Assembly (NCBI RefSeq): GCF_900115755.1
Contig: NZ_FOXQ01000009.1
Location: forward strand, 148,335-212,334
Length of the DNA stretch: 64,000 nt
Direction: 5' to 3'
From: Parafilimonas terrae
GTDB lineage: Bacteria > Bacteroidota > Bacteroidia > Chitinophagales > Chitinophagaceae
Shown: in pieces, positions 8,081 through 16,609 of the stretch
Layout: each line of letters opens with the position of its first letter
Numbering within the stretch: the first letter of the stretch is position 1
Made by a program: the position numbers and the translations under genes
The notes under the pieces: model-generated
Database searches by the model: none
Seen by the model: the letters and a program-made list of their open reading frames with translations, nothing else
What the model was told of the DNA's origin: nothing

Positions 8081-8809
8081 ATGAGTAATAAAGCAGTATT
8101 GGAAGTTTGTGCTTTTCATATTGAGTCTTGTTTAATTGCAGAAAAATGCGGCGCTGTGCGTGTTGAATTATGCGACAACCCGATAGAAGGCGGCACCACG
8201 CCAAGCTATGGCACAATTAAATTAGTAAGAGAAAAAATCTCGATCAAATTATATCCCATTTTAAGGCCGCGTTCAGGCAATTATTTTTATAGTGATGAGG
8301 AATTTGATATTCTGAAAGATGATATTGAAATGTGCAAACAATTAGGTTGTGATGGAATTTCTGTTGGCATATCAAAGATTAATTCTGAAGTAGATACAGA
8401 AAGATTGAAACGCATTGTTGAATGGGCTGGCCCTATGGGTGTTACCTGTAATCGCATATTTGATTGCGCGCCGGATGCCTTTAAAGCATTGGAAGATATT
8501 ATTAGTTGTGGCTGCGAACGCATACTTACATCAGGGCAAAAAAGCGCGGCGCCGGATGCCGCTGAACTTTTAAAACAACTGGTTGATAAAGCCGGTGACA
8601 GAATTATCATTATGCCAGGCGCCGGTGTAAAATCATCCAACATTGCAAAGCTGAGAGATGCAAGTGGCGCAAAAGAATTTCATTCATCTGCCAGGAAAAT
8701 TGCACCGAACCCTGTTACCTATATTAACAAAGAAGTAAGTGATTATGGCAATGTTTATATTGCCGATGAAGCTGAAGTAAAAGCTATGATTTCAGCATTA
8801 AACAGTTAG
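8081..8809 (+). CDS. cutC: CutC family protein
   Basis: 242 residues, the usual length of CutC TIM-barrel proteins. Recognisable segments are LEVCAFHIESCLIAEKCGAV, RVELCDNPIEGGTTPSYGTI, RPRSGNYFYSDEEF and IIIMPGAGVKSSNI. The family was named for copper homeostasis in E. coli, but that role has been disputed and the biochemical activity is unknown. Here it follows glycosylasparaginase by 6 bases in a mannose/hexose-phosphate operon, which points to a role in glycan metabolism instead of copper. It is the last gene before a strong hairpin. Confidence 0.85.
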   Translation: MSNKAVLEVCAFHIESCLIAEKCGAVRVELCDNPIEGGTTPSYGTIKLVREKISIKLYPILRPRSGNYFYSDEEFDILKDDIEMCKQLGCDGISVGISKINSEVDTERLKRIVEWAGPMGVTCNRIFDCAPDAFKALEDIISCGCERILTSGQKSAAPDAAELLKQLVDKAGDRIIIMPGAGVKSSNIAKLRDASGAKEFHSSARKIAPNPVTYINKEVSDYGNVYIADEAEVKAMISALNS

Positions 8810-8830
8810 GCGTATAAAAATGTATTCATC

Positions 8831-8864
8831 AAATAACTCCTGTTTTAAAAATCAGGAGTTATTT
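8831..8864. terminator. Bidirectional terminator hairpin between convergent genes
   Basis: Arms AAATAACTCCTG (8831-8842) and CAGGAGTTATTT (8853-8864) are perfectly complementary around a 10-base loop, with T-rich sequence on one side and A-rich on the other. It lies 21 bases after cutC. Its right arm overlaps the last codons of the convergent transporter gene, so it can serve both strands. Confidence 0.8.
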
Positions 8865-10165
8865 GTTTTAACCACTTTCATCTTTGGTGTAAGAAAATGA
8901 ATAATAACCCATGCAAGCAGATAAGCCAGGCCGCATATTATAAAAAGAATATTATAGCCGGCAACAATGTCTCCCTTTGATTTATAAGCATCCAAAAGAT
9001 AGCCTACGAGAATGGGGAAAAGAATACCGCCTAAGGATCCGGCCATTCCTCCTATTCCAATCACAGAGCTCAATGCTTTTTTGGGAAACATATCGGATGC
9101 AATTGTAAAAATGTTGGCGCTCCATGCATTGTGTGCTGCTGCAGCAAGGCTGATTAAAACAACAACTGTCCATATATCACCTGCATATTTTGCATACATA
9201 ACCGGCAATACACAAATTGCTGCTATAAGCAATGTAGCCTTTCTTGCTTTAAAAACAGGCCAGCCACTTTTTATTAAATAAGAAGAAAGATAACCGCCGC
9301 CAACGCTGCCAATGGTTGTGGCAAGATAAACAGCGCCCAACTGAAGACTGGGCTTTGATAAATCTAAAGAAAAGGTAGATGAAAAATAAGATGGCAGCCA
9401 GAATAAAAAGAACCACCAGATAGGATCGGTAAGAAACTTACCTGTGATAAACGCCCATGTTTGCCGAAGGCCAAGTAACTTAAACCAGCTTATTTTTTCT
9501 GTTTCTTCCGTTTCATCAACATCGCTGTTTATATAGTTGTATTCCGTTTGTGAAAGACGTTTTTTCTTTTCGGGCACTTCATAAAAAAACAGCCAGCATA
9601 CCAGCCATATAAAACCAAGTGCACCGGTAATAATAAATGCTTCTTTCCAGCCATAAGCAGCTAATATAAGCGGAACAATAATGGGTGCAATAACAGCGCC
9701 AATGCTTGCGCCCGAATTAAACAAACCGGTTGCCAATGCCCTTTCTTTTTTAGGAAACCATTCAGCAATAGCTTTTATGGCAGCAGGAAAATTCCCCGAC
9801 TCTCCTATTCCCAAAAAACTTCTTACCATAATAAAACCACCAGTGCTTTTTACGAAAGCATGCAGCATGGCGGCAATACTCCACAATATGATTGAAATGG
9901 TATAACCCAGCTTTGTACCTATACCGTCTATCAGCCTTCCAAAAAATAATAAGCCTATTGCATAGGTAAAAGAAAAGGCCATCACAATACGGCTGTAATC
10001 CGTTTCTGTCCAGTTGAATTCCTTTTCCAGTACGGGTTTCAGCAAACCAATAACCTGCCTGTCAATATAATTGATAGTGGTTGCAAAGAATAATAATACA
10101 ACAACCATCCAGCGGATGTTGCTGTTTTTTTTATTAAAAGGAATGATCACAGTTTTAGAATTCAT
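8852..10165 (-). CDS. MFS transporter, ACS family (hexuronate transporter-like)
   Basis: 437 residues with about 12 membrane segments. It resembles ExuT/GudP-type anion:cation symporters: TTINYIDRQVIGLLKPVL in helix 1, then FGRLIDGIGTKLGY, RSFLGIGESGNFPAAIKAIA and EWFPKKERALATGLFNSGAS. The last two are the classic ACS family signatures. Transporters of this group carry glucuronate, galacturonate, glucarate or similar acids with protons. It is the distal gene of a minus-strand cluster with a sugar-acid dehydratase, aldolase and reductase, which agrees with uptake of a uronate or aldarate across the inner membrane. Confidence 0.88.
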   Translation of the reverse strand: MNSKTVIIPFNKKNSNIRWMVVVLLFFATTINYIDRQVIGLLKPVLEKEFNWTETDYSRIVMAFSFTYAIGLLFFGRLIDGIGTKLGYTISIILWSIAAMLHAFVKSTGGFIMVRSFLGIGESGNFPAAIKAIAEWFPKKERALATGLFNSGASIGAVIAPIIVPLILAAYGWKEAFIITGALGFIWLVCWLFFYEVPEKKKRLSQTEYNYINSDVDETEETEKISWFKLLGLRQTWAFITGKFLTDPIWWFFLFWLPSYFSSTFSLDLSKPSLQLGAVYLATTIGSVGGGYLSSYLIKSGWPVFKARKATLLIAAICVLPVMYAKYAGDIWTVVVLISLAAAAHNAWSANIFTIASDMFPKKALSSVIGIGGMAGSLGGILFPILVGYLLDAYKSKGDIVAGYNILFIICGLAYLLAWVIIHFLTPKMKVVKTNNS

Positions 10166-10199
10166 TTTGCAAGCTGTGGTTTTGCATGTTTTTATTTAG

Positions 10200-10236
10200 A
10201 CCTCAGATGCGCAGATAACCCTACGCATTTGTGGTG
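10200..10236. repeat. Degenerate copy of the CACAGAT inverted repeat
   Basis: CCTCAGATGCGCAGAT (10201-10216) and ACGCATTTGTGG (10223-10234) form an imperfect inverted repeat related to the better copies at 38724-38787 and 45790-45830. It lies in the 134-base gap between the phosphatase-superfamily gene and the transporter gene. Confidence 0.35.
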
Positions 10237-10299
10237 AACAATTTTTATTTTTTATTACCTCCAAACTGCCGCCCTCCGGGGCTTTTGTCAAAACATACA

Positions 10300-11418
10300 C
10301 TAATCATTATTGCCAGGCTTTGAAAGCTCACCGCGCATTTGCTCCAGTATCTTATTATTTGCTTCAATAAGATGCGCTGTATTGCCGGCTTTGTACCATT
10401 CCAAAAACCTGTCCTGGTGATAAAAAGGCTCCGGCGTAAGCAATTCGTTTTCGAGATAACTTATAAGACTTGAATAATAAGAATCTGTTTCACCGGCAAT
10501 CATAACCCTTGCACGCAAAGCATTAAAATCATTCAGTTGCTGATTGATTGTCTTAATATAAGCAGGATGCTGAAATGCAGGCGTATCAATGGTTTCCATC
10601 ACTTCTTTTATAAACATGCCGGCGCCGCCATCTTTATTAGGTTGTTCCAGCCCCATTAAACCGGCAATGGTTGGCGTAAGATCTGTGTGTTCAAAATATG
10701 ATAACCGCCTGCCTTTAGCGATGGACGGGCCAGCAAATAGCATCGGCGTTATCACACTGTCTTTATCAACCATAGGATGCCAGCCCTTTTCACTTTGCCC
10801 ATGATCGGAAGTAACAATAAGTAACGTGGATTCCCACTTGCCGGTTCGTTTTAAATCATCGGTCAATACACCTAATAACATGTCTGCGTTTTCAACAGCT
10901 TCAACATAAGGCGAACCTTCGCCCCAAATATTCCTGTAATAAGATTTATCCGGTGTTGTATAAGATAAGAAGCGGCCTTCATTACCCGGTGTTTGTAAAT
11001 GTATCCTGAAATAACGTACGTCATATTCATGCAGCAATTCAATACTTTGCTTTACCACCTGTTCATCTGTTATACCGGGATTATGAATATTAATGGTAAA
11101 GCCGTTGCTTACAGATGTATAGGCTTTTGTATTTACTATAAATGCAGTTGTTTGATTTGAAGGAAATATATCCTGCAACATTTTATTTCCCCGTTTAATA
11201 AACAATGTTCCTTCCTGCAAAACAGGGTTGGGAAATGATGAACTGTGTATGCGGCCATATTCACCAACCGTGGGATGATGCGGCATGATCATGTGCGACT
11301 GTTCAATATAAGTACCTTCTTTTATCAGGCTGTTGAAAACGGGCATATTCAGCCTCGCAGGCGCTTTCCAGTGAAGCCCGTCAATAAAAAATACGATTAC
11401 ATTTTCCGGTTTATTCAT
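10300..11418 (-). CDS. Alkaline-phosphatase-superfamily (sulfatase/phosphodiesterase-like) protein
   Basis: 372 residues with no signal peptide, so probably cytoplasmic. Metal-site segments of the alkaline phosphatase superfamily are visible: VIVFFIDGLHWKAPA near the N-terminus, LLIVTSDHGQSEKGWHP around residue 207, and YFEHTDLTPTIAGLMGLEQ around residue 245. The region that would hold the nucleophile reads MPHHPTVGEYGRIHSSS. It lacks the CxPxR/SxPxR motif of sulfatases, so a Thr nucleophile as in phosphodiesterases is more likely. It lies inside the uronate catabolic cluster; a role in removing phosphate or another ester from an intermediate is possible but unproven. Confidence 0.7.
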   Translation of the reverse strand: MNKPENVIVFFIDGLHWKAPARLNMPVFNSLIKEGTYIEQSHMIMPHHPTVGEYGRIHSSSFPNPVLQEGTLFIKRGNKMLQDIFPSNQTTAFIVNTKAYTSVSNGFTINIHNPGITDEQVVKQSIELLHEYDVRYFRIHLQTPGNEGRFLSYTTPDKSYYRNIWGEGSPYVEAVENADMLLGVLTDDLKRTGKWESTLLIVTSDHGQSEKGWHPMVDKDSVITPMLFAGPSIAKGRRLSYFEHTDLTPTIAGLMGLEQPNKDGGAGMFIKEVMETIDTPAFQHPAYIKTINQQLNDFNALRARVMIAGETDSYYSSLISYLENELLTPEPFYHQDRFLEWYKAGNTAHLIEANNKILEQMRGELSKPGNND

Positions 11419-11429
11419 GATTCGATTAG

Positions 11430-11634
11430 TACTTTATTTTGAAGCTGTGAGGTATCAGCTCTCAGCTATGAGGTATCGGCTTTCAGCTTGTTTCAACAAA
11501 TTCAGTAATCACAACTGCCACCTCTCCTCTTATTCAAAAAACAATCAACAATGTTCAATATAAAAGCGCTCACATTGATTATTGATTATTGAACATTGAT
11601 TATTGAATATTTCACCACTCACACCACTAACTCC
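11430..11634. repeat. Short tandem-type repeats in the gap before the dehydratase
   Basis: This 216-base gap holds three kinds of short repeats: GAGGTATCAGCTCTCAGCTA-like units (about 11448-11490), TTGATTATTGAACATTGATT-like units (about 11574-11606), and TTCACCACTCACACCACTAA (11609-11628). No open frame or promoter is apparent. Similar units occur at 40310-40330 and inside three coding sequences further on. Confidence 0.5.
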
Positions 11635-13311
11635 TCAATCTCTTCTTCCAAACACGGCGCCTCTTTCAATAGGCATTACATTATCTGCATAAAACTTCAA
11701 CCAGTTGTTTTCAAGCTTTCTTGCTTTTGGTTTCCAGTTATTCATGCGGTTTGAAAACTCCTCTTCGCTGATTAAAAGATCAATTTTTCTTTTATCAAGA
11801 TCAATTAAAACAGTATCGCCATTTTCAATAATTGCCAGCGGCCCGCCACACGCAGCTTCCGGCATCACCTGCCCTATTGTAATGCCTTTATTCAATCCCG
11901 ACAATTCACCATCTGTAACAACCGCCACTGTATCTGCCAGGCCTGCACCGCTTAAAGCAGCCATAAAACTGCAGGCGAATACGGTACCCGGCCCGCCAAC
12001 CGGCCCCATCATGCGCAACACCACAATATCACCTTTAATAATGTTGCCTTTGGCAAGCTCCTGCATCGCCAGGTCTTCATCTTCATACACTTTTGCAGGG
12101 CCACTAAAAATACGGTTAGCCACATCAATGCCTGAAAGTTTAACAATTGCACCGGATGGCGCTATGCTGCCCCTTATAATGGCAAGGCCCGGTTCTTTTC
12201 TAAAGGGATTTTGCATGGTATGAATGATGGCTTCATCAATTTCAGCAGGCCGCTCCAGCACAGCAGCCAGCGTTTTATTTTCAACCGTTAATACAGCCGT
12301 ATTGAGTAATGTTTTAAGTTGATGCAATACAGCATTCGTGCCGCCGGCTTTATCAAAATCTTCAATACGGTCAGGGCCGTTTGGCCGTATTTGTGTGATC
12401 TGTGAAAGCTTTAAGGATTCATCTTCAAACATTTTTATCATGTCAATATCTAAACCTGCTTCTACCGATATGGCAGTAAGATGCCGAACTGTATTTACAG
12501 AACAACCAATGGAGACAGCAACACGCACAGCATTTTCAAAAGCCTCTTTGGTTAATATATCTCTCGGGCAAACATTCTGTTCAACAAGTTCCAGTATTTT
12601 AAAACCTGCGCTTCTTACAATCTCTTTTAAGCGTTCACTGCCAGCCCTTACCGGCGTTGTTTGGGGCAAGGCCATGCCCAGTGCTTCCGCCATACAATGC
12701 ATTGAATTGGCTGTGGCAAGGCCTGCACATACGCCGGGCCCTTTGATAGCGCAACGCGTCCAGTCTTTCATTTCATCCAGCGTCATCTTTCCTGTAAGCA
12801 AAGTGCCAACGCCTTTATACACTTCTTCAATATCTACATTTCTTCCATTACAGGCGCCGCCAAGCTGGTAACCGCAAGGCACAACAATGGAAGGAATATT
12901 TAACCTTGCAGCCGCCATAAGATGCGCCGGTGTTGTTTTATCGCAGGATGATAATAAGATCATCCCATCCAGCACAGCGCCTTCAATCATTACTTCAATA
13001 TCATTCACCATCAGGTCGCGTGTTGGCATAAGATAACGCGCCTTCTTACCCGCAGATGTTACAAAATCTGATGGTGCAATTGTATTTACTTCAAACGCCA
13101 GGCCGCCTGCTTCACGCACCGCTTCCTGCGCCAGTTTTGAAAATGCATCGAGATGCTGGTAACAAACCGACAGGCCGGATGAGGAATTGATGATGGCTAT
13201 TTTTGGTTTATGAAAATCTGCTTCATTTATGCCCATAGCAATCCACTGAGCCCTTCTTACAGCCCATCTTGTACTGCCTTCTTCAAAATTGCTCCTGAGA
13301 TTATTTTTCAT
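11635..13311 (-). CDS. IlvD/Edd family dehydratase (probable sugar-acid dehydratase)
   Basis: 558 residues. The three iron-sulfur ligands expected for the family are at Cys50 (SGLSVCYQHLD), Cys123 (LLSSCDKTTPAH) and Cys195 (GPGVCAGLATANSM). PCGYQLGGACNGR and GPVGGPGTVFACSF also match. Family members dehydrate dihydroxyacids in branched-chain amino acid synthesis, or aldonates such as gluconate, xylonate and arabinonate, giving 2-keto-3-deoxy acids. Clustering with a hexuronate transporter, an HpcH-type aldolase and a GarR-like reductase favours a sugar-acid substrate over valine/isoleucine synthesis; no other ilv gene is nearby. The exact acid is unknown. Confidence 0.82.
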   Translation of the reverse strand: MKNNLRSNFEEGSTRWAVRRAQWIAMGINEADFHKPKIAIINSSSGLSVCYQHLDAFSKLAQEAVREAGGLAFEVNTIAPSDFVTSAGKKARYLMPTRDLMVNDIEVMIEGAVLDGMILLSSCDKTTPAHLMAAARLNIPSIVVPCGYQLGGACNGRNVDIEEVYKGVGTLLTGKMTLDEMKDWTRCAIKGPGVCAGLATANSMHCMAEALGMALPQTTPVRAGSERLKEIVRSAGFKILELVEQNVCPRDILTKEAFENAVRVAVSIGCSVNTVRHLTAISVEAGLDIDMIKMFEDESLKLSQITQIRPNGPDRIEDFDKAGGTNAVLHQLKTLLNTAVLTVENKTLAAVLERPAEIDEAIIHTMQNPFRKEPGLAIIRGSIAPSGAIVKLSGIDVANRIFSGPAKVYEDEDLAMQELAKGNIIKGDIVVLRMMGPVGGPGTVFACSFMAALSGAGLADTVAVVTDGELSGLNKGITIGQVMPEAACGGPLAIIENGDTVLIDLDKRKIDLLISEEEFSNRMNNWKPKARKLENNWLKFYADNVMPIERGAVFGRRD

Positions 13312-13383
13312 TCGTGCAAGTTTGTTTTTTCAATGGTCTCATGGAACGCCCTTAAGTACATTCCCCTGTGTGTGAAAAACATT

Positions 13384-14718
13384 TTACATGGGCGTTTCAT
13401 TAGCATTCTTTAAATTATTTTCTTTCATCCATTCCTTTACCATTACACCGTTAAGCGTTGTTGCTGTAATGTTTTCTTTTAACATCAGCCCGCCCGCAGC
13501 ACCAGCGGCATAGCCCATTCCAAAACACTGCGCGGTAACACGCGCCGATGCCAGTGCTTCATGTTCTGCAGACATACAACGGCCTGCCACCAATACGTTC
13601 ACAGCATTTTTGGGAATTAATGTTTCAAACGGTATATCATAAAAATCATCTTCGGGATAATGTATTTTCAACCCACCGGCAGCATGCAACTCTATCGGCC
13701 ACGCAGAATGTGTTATAGCATTTTTATTTTTTATGGCATGTATTACATCATTGTTCATAAGCCTTGCCACGCCTGCAATTGAACGTGTTTGCCTGATGCC
13801 TACCTGTGCGCCTGTATCAGACATATAAGCATCCCTAAAAGCATCAATATTTTCAATAAGAAAACTTGCGTATTCACGCGCCTGCCTGCGGCCTTCTGTT
13901 TCAGCAAAAGTGAGATCCGTTGAATGGATACCCGTGGGAACAGACCCATCAGGATAAGTTATTCTCGTCATATTGCACAACACTTCACCGGAATTGGGGA
14001 GCGGGAATACATATACATGATGCCTGGGCAAATGATACCTGCCGGTTAAATGCGCTGTTTCAATTTTGGCATTCAAATCATGAGGATCAAGCTGAAGAAA
14101 AGCCTTCATATCAACGTTAGCCATTTTAAATATCATGGTTGGCGTTTGCACCTGGCCGTTGTTGCCGAAAGTTGTTTCAAGATTAATGCTATGAACCACT
14201 TCTGCGTCCCCGGATGCATCAATAACAATTTTGGGTTTAACGGCATACTGACCTTCAGGGCTTTTTAACAGCAGGTAACTGATACAGCCATCATCATCCG
14301 TATAAGCATTCAAAAAATTAGTATGATAAAGTATGCTGCAATTGTGTGCGGCCAGCAATTCATCCGCAGTTTCTTTCCACTTTAAACTATCATGCGGCAC
14401 CAGCAGGGTCTTGCCAAATTTTACAGGCTTAACAACCGCATGTTTGTTTTGCAGTGCGGAATAAAATTCATCAGCAAAGCCAAAAACAATTTGTTCCGGA
14501 TTGTTACCACTGCTGAACAAGCCACAAATAGTACCACTGAGGCCGGCAACAGTGGCGCCGCCGCAAAAACCATATTTTTCAATCAGCAGAACAGACAACT
14601 TTAACCGTGCCGCAGCAATAGCAGCAGCAACACCTGCCGGGCCTGCACCAATTATACAAACATCAGGTTCATACTTTACAGGTACATGATAACTATCAAT
14701 GGTGAACATTTTTTTCAT
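13384..14718 (-). CDS. FAD-dependent oxidoreductase (FAD_oxidored family)
   Basis: 444 residues. The N-terminal dinucleotide-binding motif is PDVCIIGAGPAGVAAAIAAA, followed by LIEKYGFCGGATVAG, the usual second FAD contact of PF12831 proteins. IVIDASGDAEVVHSI and the C-terminal VLVAGRCMSAEHEALASARV also fit. No signal peptide is apparent, so the protein is probably cytoplasmic. The start overlaps the end of the upstream 2-hydroxyacid dehydrogenase gene by 23 bases, so the two are translationally close. In this cluster it may oxidise a sugar acid or hydroxy acid. The substrate cannot be inferred from sequence. Confidence 0.78.
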   Translation of the reverse strand: MKKMFTIDSYHVPVKYEPDVCIIGAGPAGVAAAIAAARLKLSVLLIEKYGFCGGATVAGLSGTICGLFSSGNNPEQIVFGFADEFYSALQNKHAVVKPVKFGKTLLVPHDSLKWKETADELLAAHNCSILYHTNFLNAYTDDDGCISYLLLKSPEGQYAVKPKIVIDASGDAEVVHSINLETTFGNNGQVQTPTMIFKMANVDMKAFLQLDPHDLNAKIETAHLTGRYHLPRHHVYVFPLPNSGEVLCNMTRITYPDGSVPTGIHSTDLTFAETEGRRQAREYASFLIENIDAFRDAYMSDTGAQVGIRQTRSIAGVARLMNNDVIHAIKNKNAITHSAWPIELHAAGGLKIHYPEDDFYDIPFETLIPKNAVNVLVAGRCMSAEHEALASARVTAQCFGMGYAAGAAGGLMLKENITATTLNGVMVKEWMKENNLKNANETPM

Positions 14719-15694
14719 TCAGCATATTTTCTGTTGCAGGAAAGTATTGAAGGTTACAGATATTGGAAGGCTGCCTGCCGTTTAAAGCATCAATAACCGC
14801 CTGTGCCGCAGCAATGGCAATCCGTTCATTAGATTCTTTAGTAGAGCCTGCAACATGTGGCGATAAAACAACATTAGAAAATTTAAGCAGAGGATTACCC
14901 GCGTTCATCGGCTCCTCTTTAAACACATCCAATGCAGCGCCGGCAATTTTATTTTCAGATAAAGCATTTACCAGTGCCTGCTCATCAACCAAATCACCTC
15001 TGGAAGTATTGATGAGATAAGCTTTCGGCTTCATGATATTCAAGTATTGATCGCTGATAAATTTATGGGTGAGCGGGGTTGCCGGGCAATGAACGCTTAC
15101 AAAATCAGAATCCTTAAATATGGTCTCAAGATCATCTGAAAAATTCACATCCAAACCTTCATGTGCAATAAACGGATCGTAGGCAGTAACAATCATGCCC
15201 AGGCATTTACAAAATTTTGCAGTAGCCCGGCCGGTTTTACCATAACCTATTATACCTATCTTCTTTTCTTTTATATCAATCTGGTTAAGCGAAAAACGTT
15301 CATGCCATCTTTGTTTGCGCACCGCCTTATCCATAAATATAACCTGCTTTGAAAGCGCCAGTATCATTGCCACCGCATGTTCTGCAACCGTTGTATCATT
15401 AGTGCCTGGTGTATTGCACACATATATGCCATGCTCACCTGCAAACTTCATATCAACATTATCCATCCCCACACCTGTTCTTGCAATAATTTTTAAGTTA
15501 GCTCCCTTTTCAATTACATCTTTATCAAAGATTGTTGTAGCCCTGAGAATAGCAGCGTCCGCATCTGCAATCAAAGCCATCGCCGTTTCTTTTGTTGTAT
15601 CAGGCGCCAGCACCATGTTTACTTTCCCTTCCAATATTTCTGTGCCTTTGGAGTTTATAGGTTCTGAAATAAAAACTTTCGGGAGTTTGCTCAT
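14696..15694 (-). CDS. D-2-hydroxyacid dehydrogenase (phosphoglycerate dehydrogenase-like)
   Basis: 332 residues with the two-domain layout of NAD-dependent 2-hydroxyacid dehydrogenases. The Rossmann motif GIIGYGKTGRATAKF starts at residue 147. The catalytic triad is visible as Arg232 (NTSRGDLVDE), Glu261 (LDVFKEEPMN) and His280 (LSPHVAGST). RTGVGMDNVD is the usual substrate-domain contact. It lacks a C-terminal ACT domain, so biosynthetic SerA is less likely. Within this catabolic set it could act as a hydroxypyruvate or glyoxylate reductase or interconvert a keto acid derived from the sugar acid. It lies 15 bases after the GarR-like gene. Confidence 0.83.
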   Translation of the reverse strand: MSKLPKVFISEPINSKGTEILEGKVNMVLAPDTTKETAMALIADADAAILRATTIFDKDVIEKGANLKIIARTGVGMDNVDMKFAGEHGIYVCNTPGTNDTTVAEHAVAMILALSKQVIFMDKAVRKQRWHERFSLNQIDIKEKKIGIIGYGKTGRATAKFCKCLGMIVTAYDPFIAHEGLDVNFSDDLETIFKDSDFVSVHCPATPLTHKFISDQYLNIMKPKAYLINTSRGDLVDEQALVNALSENKIAGAALDVFKEEPMNAGNPLLKFSNVVLSPHVAGSTKESNERIAIAAAQAVIDALNGRQPSNICNLQYFPATENMLNEKNVHH

Positions 15695-15709
15695 ATATGT
15701 TTTAAACTT

Positions 15710-16579
15710 TTAATTGTTTTCAAAAAGATGTATCAATGCACTGAAATCAAGCTCACCTTTTCCTTCAGATACAAGCTGCTGCATTTCGTTGTGCAGCAGT
15801 TGTGTACCGGGCAGATTAACCGATCTTTCAGCAGCAGCCTGTTTGGCAATACGCAGGTCTTTGGTATATAATTTTAATTTGAAGCCCGGAGAAAAATCCC
15901 GTTTAATCATTCTCTCACCAGAAACAGCAAGCGTTCTGCTGTCTGCAAAACCTCCCGACAGAACTTCTTTTAACCTGGCAAGGTCAATGCCTGCGCTGGC
16001 TGCAAGTGAGAATGCTTCAATCACACCTTGCGTAGCCAATGCCGTAGCAATCTGGTTGCATGATTTTGCAATCTGTCCTGCGCCGGTGGCGCCGATATGA
16101 TTAATCCTTTTACCCAATATTTGAAACAGCGGCAACGCACGGTTAAAAGCATTTTTACTGCCGCCAGCCATAATGGAAAGGCTGCCGGCTTTTGCACCAA
16201 CATCGCCGCCGGAAACCGGCGCATCCAGTGTATCAACACCAATGGCTGCAAACCTTTCATGTATTTCTATTTCGGTGGCTGCATCAATGGTTGACATATC
16301 TATAAAAAGTTTGCCTTTACTTAAACCTTCTATCAAGCCATCGTTGCCAAAAGCCACTTCTTTTACCTGCGGTGAATCAGGCAGCATGGTTATAATAATA
16401 TCCGACAGTTCTGCAATTTTTTTGGGTGATGATGCACTAATGGCGCCCTCTTTTTCAAGCTCACGTACAGATGCTGCGCCCGAACTAAAAACATACAGTG
16501 TATAACCTGCATGTACCAGGTTCCTGGCCATCGGTTTGCCCATAATACCCAACCCGATAAATCCTATCTTTTCTTTCAC
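15710..16579 (-). CDS. garR: 3-hydroxyisobutyrate dehydrogenase family; probable tartronate semialdehyde reductase
   Basis: 289 residues. The N-terminal NAD(P)-binding motif is GFIGLGIMGKPMARNLVHAG. The substrate-binding loop DAPVSGGDVGAKAGSLSIMA is at 119-138, and the catalytic lysine is Lys172 in GQIAKSCNQ. All are characteristic of beta-hydroxyacid dehydrogenases. GarR/GlxR members reduce tartronate semialdehyde to glycerate. The gene directly follows an HpcH/HpaI aldolase gene, as garL and garR do in E. coli, which supports that reaction. The symbol rests on this context; family membership is firm. Confidence 0.82.
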   Translation of the reverse strand: MKEKIGFIGLGIMGKPMARNLVHAGYTLYVFSSGAASVRELEKEGAISASSPKKIAELSDIIITMLPDSPQVKEVAFGNDGLIEGLSKGKLFIDMSTIDAATEIEIHERFAAIGVDTLDAPVSGGDVGAKAGSLSIMAGGSKNAFNRALPLFQILGKRINHIGATGAGQIAKSCNQIATALATQGVIEAFSLAASAGIDLARLKEVLSGGFADSRTLAVSGERMIKRDFSPGFKLKLYTKDLRIAKQAAAERSVNLPGTQLLHNEMQQLVSEGKGELDFSALIHLFENN

Positions 16580-16609
16580 GGTTTATTGTTTATAAAGAAG
16601 ATTTTCGTC

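Noticed and set aside
10300..11418. Sulfatase
   Set aside because: The CxPxR or SxPxR formylglycine motif is missing, so only the superfamily can be named.
11635..13311. IlvD of branched-chain amino acid biosynthesis
   Set aside because: The family fits, but no ilvB/C/E/leu gene is nearby and the cluster is catabolic. Sugar-acid dehydratase is the better reading, though not proven.
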